A stretch of 64,000 nt of DNA from assembly GCA_963759545.1 (NCBI GenBank), contig CAVXAB010000029.1, positions 1 to 64,000 on the forward strand, read 5' to 3'. The stretch comes from Trebonia sp963759545. Lineage in GTDB: Bacteria; Actinomycetota; Actinomycetes; Streptosporangiales; Streptosporangiaceae. Below are positions 40,629-49,295 of this stretch, piece after piece (the stretch's first letter is position 1; every line of letters begins with the position of its first letter). The translations under genes and the position numbers were made by a program. Below the pieces are notes generated by a model, which saw nothing but the letters and a program-made list of their open reading frames with translations, searched no databases and had not been told where the DNA came from.

Positions 40629-42043
40629 TGGTTCCCCTCCAGACGAATACTCTTATCTTGCCGTTCTCCTGAGATCGATCCACCAGCCCCATCAAGATAA
40701 GAGTGTTCGTCGAGTTCGGCGCGAGTCACCGCGTCGACCGTGCGCGGGTCAAGATCGAAGAGGACCCGCAGCGCGGCGGCATATTCCTCGCCGTCGGGCG
40801 ACGATGCGAGTTCCTTAACCCGGACGGTAGGTGCGTGCAACAGCTTGTCTACCACTCGGCGGACTGTCTGGGCCATCTCTTCGAGCGCACGCCCGCTCAC
40901 GCCCTCCTCGGACAGCCGGCCCGCCAGCCTGCTCAGCTCCGCGTCGACGACCGTCGCCGCCTTCGTACGGAGCGCCACGACGGTCGGCGTCACGCGCGCG
41001 GCGCGGACCGCGGAGCCGTAGGCAGCGAACTCTTCCTCGACGATCGCGCGGACCGCCGCGACCTCGTCGGCGCCCGCGCCGCCGCCGGTGGCGCGCAACT
41101 CGTCCATGCCGATCACGCGCACACCGGGCAGGTCACCAACCGCCGGGTCGACGTCCCTTGGCATCGCGAGGTCGAGCAGCACGATCTCGTGACCTGGCCG
41201 GCGTCCGTCGAGCACTTTCCGCACAATGGCCCTGGTGATCACCAGGTTGGCCGCCCCGGTGCAGGAGATCACCAGGTCGGCCGCCGCGATGGCGGCGGGC
41301 AGGTCCGCGAAGTCCGCCACGGCGCTCGCGACGTCACCGGCGACGCCTGCGGCCAGCCGTTCCGCCTTCGCGCGCGTGCGGTTCGCCACCGTCAGCCGCG
41401 CTGCCCCGGCGCGCGCCGCGGTCGCCACGGCGAGACCGCTCATCGCTCCCGCCCCGACCACAAGGACGTGCATGCCGGAAAGTCGGGTGCCCTCGTTCTT
41501 GCTGACGTCGCCCGGCCCGGGGACGGCGAGGTCGATGCCCACGCTGACCAGGCTGATGCCGAGCCGGTCGATGCCGGTCTCCGCGCGGGCCCGCTTGCCG
41601 GCGCGCAGCGCGAGTCGTCCCAGGTCGCGCAGCGACCTGCCGAGCGTCCCCTGCTCACCCGCAAGCTTCAGCGCCGAACGCACCTGGCCGAGTATCTGGT
41701 CCTCGCCCACCACCATCGACTCAAGGCCGCTCGATACCGCGAGGAGATGCTGGACCGCCCGGTCCTCATAGTGCACGTACAGGCAGGAGGTCAGCTCCTG
41801 CACCGGGATGCCCGAGTACCGCGAAAGCAGCTCGCACACTCCGGCGACCCCGCCGTGGAAACGGCCGACCTCGGCGTAGACCTCGACCCGGTTGCAGGTG
41901 GAGATCACGAACGTCTCGGCGATGTCCGGCAGGAGCGCGACCTCGTGCAGCAGCTTGCCAAGCGTGTCACCGCCGACCGCGGCGCGCTCAAGGACAGAAA
42001 CCGGCGCGCTCTTGTGGCTCAGGCCAACGACGAGGACGCTCAC
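40625..42043 (-). CDS. hemA: Glutamyl-tRNA reductase
   Basis: 472 residues. FVISTCNRVEVYAE near residue 48 has the thioester-forming Cys. The NADPH-binding GAGAMSGLAVATAARAG and the C-terminal dimerisation helix follow. It is the first enzyme of the C5 route to 5-aminolevulinate. Its last 25 or so residues are encoded by the AT-rich hairpin repeat at 40643-40710 and end in GERQDKSIRLEGNQ, a non-conserved tail. It starts 12 bases after rex. Confidence 0.95.
   Translation of the reverse strand: MSVLVVGLSHKSAPVSVLERAAVGGDTLGKLLHEVALLPDIAETFVISTCNRVEVYAEVGRFHGGVAGVCELLSRYSGIPVQELTSCLYVHYEDRAVQHLLAVSSGLESMVVGEDQILGQVRSALKLAGEQGTLGRSLRDLGRLALRAGKRARAETGIDRLGISLVSVGIDLAVPGPGDVSKNEGTRLSGMHVLVVGAGAMSGLAVATAARAGAARLTVANRTRAKAERLAAGVAGDVASAVADFADLPAAIAAADLVISCTGAANLVITRAIVRKVLDGRRPGHEIVLLDLAMPRDVDPAVGDLPGVRVIGMDELRATGGGAGADEVAAVRAIVEEEFAAYGSAVRAARVTPTVVALRTKAATVVDAELSRLAGRLSEEGVSGRALEEMAQTVRRVVDKLLHAPTVRVKELASSPDGEEYAAALRVLFDLDPRTVDAVTRAELDEHSYLDGAGGSISGERQDKSIRLEGNQ
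40643..40710. repeat. AT-rich hairpin repeat at the end of hemA
   Basis: Arms ACGAATACTCTTATCTTG (40643-40660) and CAAGATAAGAGTGTTCGT (40693-40710) pair over 18 bases with one G-T position. The same element, with one-base changes, occurs at 49228-49295 in ygfZ. It is inside coding sequence and just before the hemC start, so it could influence coupling. Confidence 0.72.
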
Positions 42044-42054
42044 TCTTGCACCGC

Positions 42055-42789
42055 CTACGCTTCCGCTGCTGCCTGATCCGCCGCCTGCCCGAACCGCTCG
42101 GCATTGCGCCGCTGTGCATGGAAGGCGAGGATCTGAAGCTCAATCGATAGGTCGACCTTACGCACATCTACGCCGTCTGGCACATTGAGCACCATCGGCG
42201 CGAAGTTCAGTATGCTCGTGACCCCAGCGGCGACCAGCCTGTCGCACATCGCCTGGGCCGCGCCCGCGGGTACCGCGATCACGCCAATCGCGATGCCATG
42301 CGCGGCCACGACCGCCTCAAGCTCGCTTACATGCCTGACGGTCACGCCGCCGAGCTTGCGCCCGAGCAGCGACTGATCGCTGTCGAGCACCGCCTCGATG
42401 CGGAACCCCCTGGTGAGAAACCCGCCGTAGTTCGCGAGGGCGCGACCGAGGTTACCGGCACCGATGATCACCACGGGCCAGCTCTGGTTCAGCCCTAGGG
42501 CCCTGGAGACTTGGTAGACCAGGTATTCCACGTCGTAGCCGACGCCCCTGATGCCGTAGGAACCCAAGTGGCTCAGGTCCTTGCGAAGCTTGGCCGAGTT
42601 AACGCCCGCCGACCGCGCGAGTTCGTCGCTCGCGACGGTGGTCACGCCGTGCTCCGCGAGCGCGTAGAGCGCGCGCAGGTAGATGGGCAGCCTGGCTACC
42701 GTGGCCTCGGGGATACCGCCTGGATCTGGCCGTTCTGAGGTATGGCCTGACTCGGCTTCTGAGTCTGATAGCTCGGCGGCACTGGACAT
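42055..42789 (-). CDS. rex: Redox-sensing repressor Rex
   Basis: 244 residues from ATG 42789 (MSSAAEL); the frame is open to 42837 without conservation. The winged helix (VARLPIYLRALYALAEHGVTTVASDELA, VNSAKLRKDLSHLGSYG) precedes a Rossmann domain with VIIGAGNLGRALANY. Rex senses NADH/NAD+ and represses respiration and heme genes when NADH is high. It heads the hemACDBL unit and a near-consensus Rex operator lies 107 bases upstream. Confidence 0.95.
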   Translation of the reverse strand: MSSAAELSDSEAESGHTSERPDPGGIPEATVARLPIYLRALYALAEHGVTTVASDELARSAGVNSAKLRKDLSHLGSYGIRGVGYDVEYLVYQVSRALGLNQSWPVVIIGAGNLGRALANYGGFLTRGFRIEAVLDSDQSLLGRKLGGVTVRHVSELEAVVAAHGIAIGVIAVPAGAAQAMCDRLVAAGVTSILNFAPMVLNVPDGVDVRKVDLSIELQILAFHAQRRNAERFGQAADQAAAEA

Positions 42790-42849
42790 GCGACGCTCCC
42801 GGGGACGGTTCGGCGCGGTGGCGGGCCGGAGGAACACGACCCGTGTGGG

Positions 42850-43317
42850 TTAAGTTGGCGCATGTTTGGTGCGCGACCTATCTACCATACGTCGTTTGTG
42901 AACAAATGCACAAAGTACCCGCTCTTCCCAAGATCCTCCGCGGCCTTGGTCCGAGCGGTCGGGCCTGATAAGATCGCGGTTTTTGCGATCAGGCCTGACC
43001 GTGCGGACATCGGGGGGTACGGGGGGTCGCCCCCCGGGAGATAACAGACCTCGGGGGGTACGGGCGGTCGCCTCCCCGGGAGAAAACAGCAAGGCCTGGC
43101 GAAGGCGATCCTCGGAGACCCGCCAGAAGTCGTGCTGCACGCCGTCTACGAGCGTGACAGGGATCTTCTCCCAGTACTCGCGCAGATCCGCCGCTGACTG
43201 CGTGATGTCACGTTCCACCCACGCCACGCCGAGGTCATCAGCCACCTTGCTGATGACCTGCCGCGCATCGTCGCACAGGTGACACCCTGGGCGGGCGAGC
43301 AGCGTGATCCTCGGCAC
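42850..43317 (-). CDS. Glutaredoxin-like protein with a repeat-derived tail
   Basis: From GTG 43317 the family start reads TVPRITLLARPGCHLCDDARQV, with the redox CxxC, and IPVTLVDGVQHDFWRVSEDRLRQAL closes the domain near residue 75. The remaining 80 residues (TPRGLLSPGG, PPDVRTVRPDRKNRDLIRP and on) are encoded by repeat copy C and a partial copy and run through the Rex operator. The original stop was probably lost by repeat insertion. It lies 14 bases after the ABM-domain gene. Confidence 0.72.
   Translation of the reverse strand: MPRITLLARPGCHLCDDARQVISKVADDLGVAWVERDITQSAADLREYWEKIPVTLVDGVQHDFWRVSEDRLRQALLFSPGEATARTPRGLLSPGGRPPVPPDVRTVRPDRKNRDLIRPDRSDQGRGGSWEERVLCAFVHKRRMVDRSRTKHAPT
42896..42913. 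promoter_or_regulatory. Rex operator (ROP) upstream of rex-hemA
   Basis: TTGTGAACAAATGCACAA matches the Rex consensus TTGTGAAnnnnTTCACAA with a single change (G for T in the right half). It lies between the glutaredoxin-like domain and rex, so autoregulation of rex and control of the heme genes are expected. Confidence 0.82.
42949..43040 (+). repeat. Structured intercistronic repeat, copy C (inverted)
   Basis: Read on the minus strand: CTCCCGGGGGGCGACCCCCC, spacer ending GATGTC, then GTCCG..CGGTC paired with GACCG..CGGAC, enclosing AGGCCTGATCGC and GCGATCTTATCAGGCC. The layout is that of copies A and B, again with a different outer stem. A partial second copy follows at 43050-43082. Confidence 0.8.
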
Positions 43318-43331
43318 GGTCACCGCTTCGC

Positions 43332-45050
43332 CTACCGGTGGTCCTGCGAGCGCGGCGGCCACTCGGATGACTGCGGCCTGGCGGACTGCCTATCGCCGTC
43401 CGCGTAGCGGTTCCCGTTGTCCTGGTAGCCGCCCGCATCGGCAGCGGGCTGCGAGCCACTGGTGAGCTCGCGGTACCGCGGCGTGTACTGCGTGCTCGCC
43501 GACGCGCCGTACGATGCCGCGCCGTTCCCGCCGTTCCCGCCGTGCCCGCCGGCCGCGTACCCGTTGCCGCCGGCGTTGCCTGAGGCACTGGGGTAGCCGC
43601 CGTTCGAGTAACCGTTGGCACCCGAGTAACCGCTGCCGTTCGAGTAACCATTGGCACCCGAGTACCCGTTTGAGCTCTGGTATCCGTTAGCACCGGAGTA
43701 GCCATTGTCGCTCGAGTAACCGTTGGCACCTTGGTATCCATTAGCGCCTGGATAGCCGTTGCTCGAGTAACTGCCACCATTCGCGTACCCCGCGGCACCC
43801 GAGTAGCCGTTGCTGTTAGCCGCCCCATACTGACCGTTACCCGGCCCATACGCCCCATTACCGGAGTTACCGTACTGGCTCGCCGGGGAGTACGCTTCGC
43901 GGCCGACCGTCGGCATCTGGCTATTGCCCGCGCCGTAGTCCTTCGCCGGCGTGAAGCTCGCCGCCGCCCCCGAGCCCTGCGCCGGCGAGTACTGAGCCTG
44001 CGAGTACTGAGTGGATGAGTACTGACCCGACGAGTACTGGGCTGGGGAGTACTGGGTTGTCGCCGCGTAGCGGTCGTTGCCCTGCGCGGCTTCCGCGCGC
44101 GGCGTCCAGCTCGCCTGCTGCGACGCCGCGGTCTCCGGCGCCGAGCCGAGCGCGGCCACCTTCGCGTATTTCAGTCGCAAGTCGATGATGTTCGTGGCGA
44201 GAACACACGAGGCGCGGTCCGCGGCGAACTGCCGGATGTGCGGCTGCCGCTCGTGGCTCAGGAACGCGCCACGATCCCGGTAGATTTCGTAGATGATTCG
44301 CTGCATCGGCGCCTTAGGCACCACGTGGATGACGTAGACAAGAGTGTCGGGCTCTGACGCGCGAACACCTTCCGCGGCCCGTTCAGCAAGCCGGTCGAAT
44401 TCACGTGTCTTATCGTCATGCAATGTATAAATCGAGAGCCGACCGTACGGCCGGGGCGTGCTACCCGTGGCGTCGTCATCCGCGTCATCATTATCGACGG
44501 GGCTGAATTCAGGGCTAAAGCTTGGGCCGCCAGACCGCCCATTGGCACCCGCGTACCCGGCGCCGCCGCCGAAGCCAGAGTCGTTTCCTTGACCGCCGGC
44601 GCCGTACCCCGACTGGTCATAGCCGCCATTACCGCCGCCGACGTTACGTCCGTAGCCGGCCCCCTGGTAGGTGTCACGGCCGGCGCCGTACCCGGCGTCC
44701 CGTCCGTCACCGCCGTACCCGCCCGCGGCATAGCCGTTCGACGCGCCGCGCTGACCTGAACCGGCGCCGTAGCCGTCACCGCCGCTCCCCGTCTGGAACG
44801 ACGGGAACGACGGGGCCGCGTAGGACTGGCCGCCTGGCGGGACGTTGCGCGAGTAAGCACCCGCCGCGCCGCCCTGGCTCGCGTAGCCTCCGCCGGATGG
44901 CGCGCCCGAGCGATTGGCGTCATCGCCATGATCGGTACCTCGGTCGCTCCAGTCGCCGACCGGCTCGTCGGCCCAAGGGTCGCGCCGGTCGTCCTGCGCG
45001 TCTAGGCGGCCGTCGCCCCACTCATCGTCGCGTCGCCGTCTGCCGCTCAT
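43332..45050 (-). CDS. ABM-domain protein with tyrosine-rich disordered arms
   Basis: 572 residues. Residues about 200-300 are one globular domain: YGRLSIYTLHDDKTREFDRLAERAAEG, TLVYVIHVVPKAPMQRIIYEIYRD and ERQPHIRQFAADRA resemble antibiotic-biosynthesis-monooxygenase (ABM) folds. The N-terminal arm is Gly/Tyr/Asp-rich. The C-terminal arm has QYSPAQYSSGQYSSTQYSQ and about ten SGANGY/SNGYSG-type repeats. Such Tyr-Gly-Ser-Gln sequences resemble prion-like domains that phase-separate. No signal peptide or membrane helix. It lies upstream of the glutaredoxin-like gene. Confidence 0.8.
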   Translation of the reverse strand: MSGRRRRDDEWGDGRLDAQDDRRDPWADEPVGDWSDRGTDHGDDANRSGAPSGGGYASQGGAAGAYSRNVPPGGQSYAAPSFPSFQTGSGGDGYGAGSGQRGASNGYAAGGYGGDGRDAGYGAGRDTYQGAGYGRNVGGGNGGYDQSGYGAGGQGNDSGFGGGAGYAGANGRSGGPSFSPEFSPVDNDDADDDATGSTPRPYGRLSIYTLHDDKTREFDRLAERAAEGVRASEPDTLVYVIHVVPKAPMQRIIYEIYRDRGAFLSHERQPHIRQFAADRASCVLATNIIDLRLKYAKVAALGSAPETAASQQASWTPRAEAAQGNDRYAATTQYSPAQYSSGQYSSTQYSQAQYSPAQGSGAAASFTPAKDYGAGNSQMPTVGREAYSPASQYGNSGNGAYGPGNGQYGAANSNGYSGAAGYANGGSYSSNGYPGANGYQGANGYSSDNGYSGANGYQSSNGYSGANGYSNGSGYSGANGYSNGGYPSASGNAGGNGYAAGGHGGNGGNGAASYGASASTQYTPRYRELTSGSQPAADAGGYQDNGNRYADGDRQSARPQSSEWPPRSQDHR

Positions 45051-45271
45051 ATCCGCTCCGATCTCGGTATAGGGCTCCCGCGTCTTCCATTGTCGGCCAG
45101 GCCGGCCACTGCGGCCAACGTGTCACCGACAATCCGCTTCATCCGACCGTGCGCAACTGGTTCGCACGCCGACGCGAGCGGGCTCCTGCCCACCGGATAG
45201 GTCGCCGTCTCGCGGGGCGGAGACCGCGGGCACGCCGCCGGCGCGCCCGCGAGATCCGCAGTACCCGCCGG

Positions 45272-45370
45272 CTACTTCTTGTTCCTGCGCTGGATCCGCG
45301 TCTTCTTCAGCAGCTTGCGGTGCTTCTTCTTCGCCATCCGCTTACGACGCTTCTTGATGACTGAGCCCAT
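45272..45370 (-). CDS. Small ribosomal protein bS22 (AURKAIP1/COX24-like)
   Basis: 32 residues, with MGSVIKKRRKRMAKKKHRKL and then LKKTRIQRRNKK. The lysine/arginine composition and the GSVIKKRRKRMAKKKH signature identify the small actinobacterial subunit protein bS22, which binds 16S rRNA near the decoding region. Below the size of most gene finders. The usual neighbour, a small excisionase-type HTH gene, lies about 400 bases upstream. Confidence 0.92.
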   Translation of the reverse strand: MGSVIKKRRKRMAKKKHRKLLKKTRIQRRNKK

Positions 45371-45766
45371 CAGGCCACCATCCCTTCGGCACACTGGCAG
45401 ACGGGCACGCCATCACTCACCGGCGGCCGGGAGGCTGGGCACACGCCCGAAATTAGAGGGAAGCGTGAACGCCAACCGCTCACGCAGTCCTCCAGCGTAC
45501 CTGCTACCGCACGGCGGCGGGACTGCTATCCCCAGGGGACGACCAACTGCCCCCGGTGCCCGGGGTGACTCGTGCGTTCCGGCTACCTCAGCGGACGCCC
45601 TCCCGTCCGCTGAGGAAGCACGGGCACAGCCAGCGACCCGGTTTCGCGGGCGCCGCACACCGACCCTCAGATGTCCGGCACCCGCGAAAACGCCAGTCGT
45701 GGCCCAAGAGCGGCTCTGGGTGCTGCGGGCGGTTCCGGTCACCCGCGCTCAGCAGCCATTACGCGC
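45371..45766. terminator. Intergenic region with hairpins between the HTH gene and bS22
   Basis: 396 bases without a credible gene. CCTCAGCGGACG (45586-45597) and CGTCCGCTGAGG (45604-45615) form a perfect 12-bp stem with a six-base loop; TTTCGCGGG near 45643 can pair with CCCGCGAAA near 45686. These probably end the HTH transcript, and a separate bS22 promoter should follow. Confidence 0.55.
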
Positions 45767-45973
45767 TCAGACGGTGCCGACGAAGGCCGCCCGCAGGTAC
45801 TGGTTAACCGCCTGCTCGGGGACCCGGAAAGAACGACCGACTCGTATGGCTTCCAGTTCGCCGGAGTGGACCAACCGATAGACGGTCATCTTTGATACCC
45901 GCATGATCGTGGCCACTTCGGCGACGGTAAGGAATCTAACGTCGCTAAGGGGAGTAGTTTCGCTTGCCATCAT
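45767..45973 (-). CDS. Excisionase-type HTH DNA-binding protein
   Basis: 68 residues from ATG 45973 (a second ATG is at 45970; GAAGAGGG lies upstream). FLTVAEVATIMRVSKMTVYRLVHSGELEAIRVGRSFRVPEQAV is the whole MerR-like winged helix of the excisionase family. It has no catalytic or sensing part. Position between acuC/proC and bS22 is conserved in actinobacteria. Targets unknown. Confidence 0.87.
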   Translation of the reverse strand: MMASETTPLSDVRFLTVAEVATIMRVSKMTVYRLVHSGELEAIRVGRSFRVPEQAVNQYLRAAFVGTV

Positions 45974-47418
45974 TGCCCTCTTCCGCGCGAAGCCGAGCAC
46001 GCCTGACCGGATTCAGCGCACCAGTCACGTACGTATCCCAGGGTAAGTCTCGTACGGAAAAGAGCAAGGCCCCTAATAGCCTCATTGTTCTTACTCTTCC
46101 GTCGGTAGCAGACGCGTGCACCTTGCGACCCCGTAGACGATTCTATGAAAAGAACGGAAAGGAGCACGTCAAGCAGCTCGCAAGGTGACCGAAGATCTCG
46201 TCCGTCACCGCTACTACGCGTGGTCGTCCGTGCGGAAAAAAATAACATCACCGGCAGGCCGTGCGAGGGAAACACGGCGTTCCTGGTTCGCATGACGGCA
46301 CGATCCACCGGATCGCCGGGATCGATCCCGGACGCGAATGAAACATAGCGGGCCGACGCTTCGTCGGTCATCACCCGCGGCGCGGTTTCGCCGGTCAGGG
46401 ACAGCGCGAGTTCCCGCCACCGCGCCGGGGTCGCCATTTCCGGCTCGAGTGGCGTCCCCGCCGCGACGGCGAGCAGGTGCGTCCAGGTTCTCGGCACCAC
46501 CTGGACGAGCGCGTACCCGCCGCCTCCGGTCGAGATCCAGCGCCCGTCGCACAGTTCGTGCGCCAGCTCGTGCATCATCAGCTGGGCCTGCCGCTGCCCG
46601 TCAACGCTCAGCGAAAGGTGCGCGAGCGGGTCGAGCCGGTGGCTGTCACAGCCGTGCTGGCTGACGAGCACCGTCGGCCTGAAGGCCCGCAGCAACGGCA
46701 GCACCACGCCGTCGATGGCCCGCAGCCAGCCGGCGTCCTCGGTGCCCGGGGGCAGCGCGACGTTGACCGCGTACCCCTCGCCGTCGCCCGTCCCCGTCTC
46801 GTCGGGCAGGCCAGTGCCAGGGAACAGCGTGGCGGGATGCTCGTGCAGGCTGATCGTCAGCACCCGGGGATCGTCGTAGAACGCCGCCTGCACGCCGTCA
46901 CCGTGGTGCACGTCGAGGTCCACGTACGCCACCCGTTCCGCCCCGGCGGACAGCAGCCACTTGATCGCGACCGCGAGGTCGTTGTAGACGCAGAACCCGC
47001 TGGCGTTCGCCCGCATCGCGTGATGGTGGCCGCCGGCGATGCTCACCGCGTGCGCCGTGGCCCCCGACCAGACCGACCTGGCCGCCGCCAGCGTCGCGCC
47101 CACGACCAGGGCGGCCGCCTCGTGCATGCCCTCGAAGACCGGGTCATCGTCGGTGCCGAGCCCGTACCAGACGGCGGGCACCAGGGCACGCCCCACGTGG
47201 CGCACCACCGCGACGTACTGGGGGTCATGCACCGTCTCGAGCTCGCTGTCGGAGGCGGGGGAAGGCGAGACCATGCTCACCGTGGGGGCCGACAGGACCC
47301 CGAGCGCGCCGGCGAGCTCCATCGTGAGCCGAAGGCGTACCGGGTCGAAGGGATGCCCGGGACCGAAGTCGTAGCTGGTGAGGGCCTCGTCCCAGACAAC
47401 CGCCGTCAAACCGCTCAC
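45970..47418 (-). CDS. acuC: AcuC/histone-deacetylase-family protein with an extended tail
   Basis: 482 residues from GTG 47418. The deacetylase core is complete: GGHHHAMRANASGFCVYNDLA (tandem active-site His), YVDLDVHHGDGVQ (zinc Asp and His), and TGGGGYAL. The family normally ends near VFPSHGLP; here a run of six T in the reading direction follows and the frame continues for about 100 non-conserved residues until it overlaps the HTH gene start. A small indel may have removed the stop. It begins five bases after proC. Confidence 0.88.
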   Translation of the reverse strand: MSGLTAVVWDEALTSYDFGPGHPFDPVRLRLTMELAGALGVLSAPTVSMVSPSPASDSELETVHDPQYVAVVRHVGRALVPAVWYGLGTDDDPVFEGMHEAAALVVGATLAAARSVWSGATAHAVSIAGGHHHAMRANASGFCVYNDLAVAIKWLLSAGAERVAYVDLDVHHGDGVQAAFYDDPRVLTISLHEHPATLFPGTGLPDETGTGDGEGYAVNVALPPGTEDAGWLRAIDGVVLPLLRAFRPTVLVSQHGCDSHRLDPLAHLSLSVDGQRQAQLMMHELAHELCDGRWISTGGGGYALVQVVPRTWTHLLAVAAGTPLEPEMATPARWRELALSLTGETAPRVMTDEASARYVSFASGIDPGDPVDRAVMRTRNAVFPSHGLPVMLFFSARTTTRSSGDGRDLRSPCELLDVLLSVLFIESSTGSQGARVCYRRKSKNNEAIRGLALFRTRLTLGYVRDWCAESGQACSASRGRGQ

Positions 47419-47422
47419 GCTG

Positions 47423-48217
47423 TCACGCGCCGCCAAGCTCGCGGCCACGGTCGCGAGCCGCCTCGATCGCCGCGAGGAAAGCGGCGCGCACCCCGTGCTT
47501 CTCAAGCTCGCGGATCGCCGCGATCGTCGTGCCCGCGGGCGACGTCACCGCGTCGCGCAGGATCACCGGGTGCTCCCCGGAGTCGCGCAGCATCGTCGCC
47601 GCGCCGTAAACGGTCTGCGTCACCATCTCAAGCGCCGTCCGGCGCGGCATGCCAAGCAGGATGCCCGCGTCCACCATGGCCTCGACCAGGTAGAACACGT
47701 ACGCGGGACCTGAGCCGGACAGCGCGGTCGCCGCGTCCTGCTGGGACTCGGGTATGCGGATCACCTTGCCGAGCGGCGCTAGCAGCTCCTCCGCGTGCCG
47801 CAGGTGCTCCTCGCCCGCGAACGAGCCAGGGGAGACCACCGACATCGCCTCGTCCACGAGCGCGGGCGTGTTGGACATCACCCGGACCACCGGCACGTCG
47901 ACCGGGAACCGCCGCTCGATGAACGACGTGGTGATTCCCGCCGCCATCGAGATCACGAGCTGCGACGGCGAGACAAGTTCGGCGATCTCGTCGAGCATCC
48001 GCTCCATGTCTTGCGGCTTGACCGCGATCACGAGCGTCTCCGCCTTCGCCGCCGCCTCCGCGACGCTCAGTACCGGGATCCCGTAGGACGCGCGCAGCTC
48101 ATCGCCGCGCGCGGCCCTGCGCACCACCGCGGCCACCTCCGCCTTCGAGCGCCCCGCCCGGAGCAGCCCGGACAGCAGCGCCTCGCCCATCTTCCCGGTG
48201 CCAAGTATCGCGATCAT
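47423..48217 (-). CDS. proC: Pyrroline-5-carboxylate reductase
   Basis: 264 residues. ILGTGKMGEALLSGLLRAG is the NADPH-binding start, VIAVKPQDM follows, and GSGPAYVFYLVEAMVDAG and SPAGTTIAAIRELEKHG make up the catalytic and dimer region. It carries out the last step of proline synthesis. It overlaps the proline dehydrogenase gene by four bases, so synthesis and breakdown genes are coupled. Confidence 0.95.
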   Translation of the reverse strand: MIAILGTGKMGEALLSGLLRAGRSKAEVAAVVRRAARGDELRASYGIPVLSVAEAAAKAETLVIAVKPQDMERMLDEIAELVSPSQLVISMAAGITTSFIERRFPVDVPVVRVMSNTPALVDEAMSVVSPGSFAGEEHLRHAEELLAPLGKVIRIPESQQDAATALSGSGPAYVFYLVEAMVDAGILLGMPRRTALEMVTQTVYGAATMLRDSGEHPVILRDAVTSPAGTTIAAIRELEKHGVRAAFLAAIEAARDRGRELGGA

Positions 48218-49173
48218 GATTTAGACCCTAGCGAACGGAGGAAAAGCGCCAGGTTCGCCGGCCGTTCTGCCAGCCGCCTGACCAGGTAGCGGTACCAGTC
48301 GCCGCCGTAAGGCACGTAGACGCGGACCTTCGCGCCTGACGCGGCAAGCCGCCGCTGCTCGTCCGGGCGTACCCCGTGCAGCATCTGGTACTCGAAGCTG
48401 CCCGCCGGGCGGGCGAGGCCGAGTGACCTGGTGATGGCGATCAGCCGGGGGTCGTGCGTCGCGATCATCGGGTAACCCGGGCCCGTCATCAGGATGCGCA
48501 GGCAGCGCGCGTAGGACTTGTCGACGTCGTGCCTGGCATCGAACGCCTCGGCGACCGGCTCGGCGTACGCGCCCTTGCACAGCCGGACCCGCGTCCCCAA
48601 CGTGGCGAGCGCGCGCACGTCGGGCTCGGTGCGGCGCAGCGCCGCCTGCACCACGGTGCCGACCGAGGGGAAGCGCGAGCGCAACGATCCCGCGATGCGC
48701 AGCGCGGCGTCGGTGGTCGTATGGTCCTCGGCGTCGATGGTCACGGTCGTTCCGGCGTCCCAGGCGGCGCTGACGATCCGCTCAAGGTGCTCGGTCGCGA
48801 CCCGTTCGCCAAGTGCGTTCGGCCCGGACTGGCCCTCGGTCCCGAGCAGCAGCCCCAGGGCGGTCGGCTTCACCGAGACCTCGACCGCGCCGTCCTCGGT
48901 AAGTCCCTCCGCGCCGAGCTTGCCGAGCAGGTGCACGTACTGTGCCGCCGTCGCCGCCGCGCGCTGGGCGTCGGTGGTGTCCTCGCCCAGGTAGTCAAGC
49001 GTCACGAGCAGCCCGGCGGCGCGCAGCGCCCGCGCCACCGCCACCGCGTCCTCGCTCGACTCACCGGCCACGTACTGGTCCACGACGGCCCGCGCCGCTT
49101 GTGTCCCCGTGACCGCTTTCCTGACCCGTTCGCTGGCGGCAGCCGCCATCAGCGCCCTGCGCAGCACAAGCAC
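48214..49173 (-). CDS. Proline dehydrogenase (monofunctional)
   Basis: 319 residues. The TIM-barrel signatures VSVKPTALG, VTIDAEDHTTTD, VRLCKGAYAEP and EYQMLHGVRPDEQRRL match PRODH; the last holds the helix that contacts proline. It oxidises proline to pyrroline-5-carboxylate with FAD at the membrane. No aldehyde dehydrogenase domain is attached. Confidence 0.93.
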   Translation of the reverse strand: MLVLRRALMAAAASERVRKAVTGTQAARAVVDQYVAGESSEDAVAVARALRAAGLLVTLDYLGEDTTDAQRAAATAAQYVHLLGKLGAEGLTEDGAVEVSVKPTALGLLLGTEGQSGPNALGERVATEHLERIVSAAWDAGTTVTIDAEDHTTTDAALRIAGSLRSRFPSVGTVVQAALRRTEPDVRALATLGTRVRLCKGAYAEPVAEAFDARHDVDKSYARCLRILMTGPGYPMIATHDPRLIAITRSLGLARPAGSFEYQMLHGVRPDEQRRLAASGAKVRVYVPYGGDWYRYLVRRLAERPANLALFLRSLGSKS

Positions 49174-49227
49174 CCCTCCCTGTTCACAGCCACACCCTTT
49201 CGCCCGCCACGGCGGGACATCGGGGGT

Positions 49228-49295
49228 ACGAGTACTCTAATTTTGCGCTCCACCAGGAAATTGCTTAGTAGCAACGGCAAAATAAGAGTACTCGT
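49228..49295. repeat. AT-rich hairpin repeat at the end of ygfZ
   Basis: Arms ACGAGTACTCTAATTTTGC (49228-49246) and GCAAAATAAGAGTACTCGT (49277-49295) pair with one mismatch. This is the second copy of the element at the end of hemA. A partial G/C repeat, CCGGGGGTCGTCCCCCTGG, follows directly at 49297. It encodes the last residues of YgfZ. Confidence 0.72.

Noticed and set aside
43600..43760. Tandem DNA repeat as a satellite or CRISPR-like array
   Set aside because: The period follows codons for SNGYSGANGY-type peptide repeats of the ABM protein, so it is coding low complexity.
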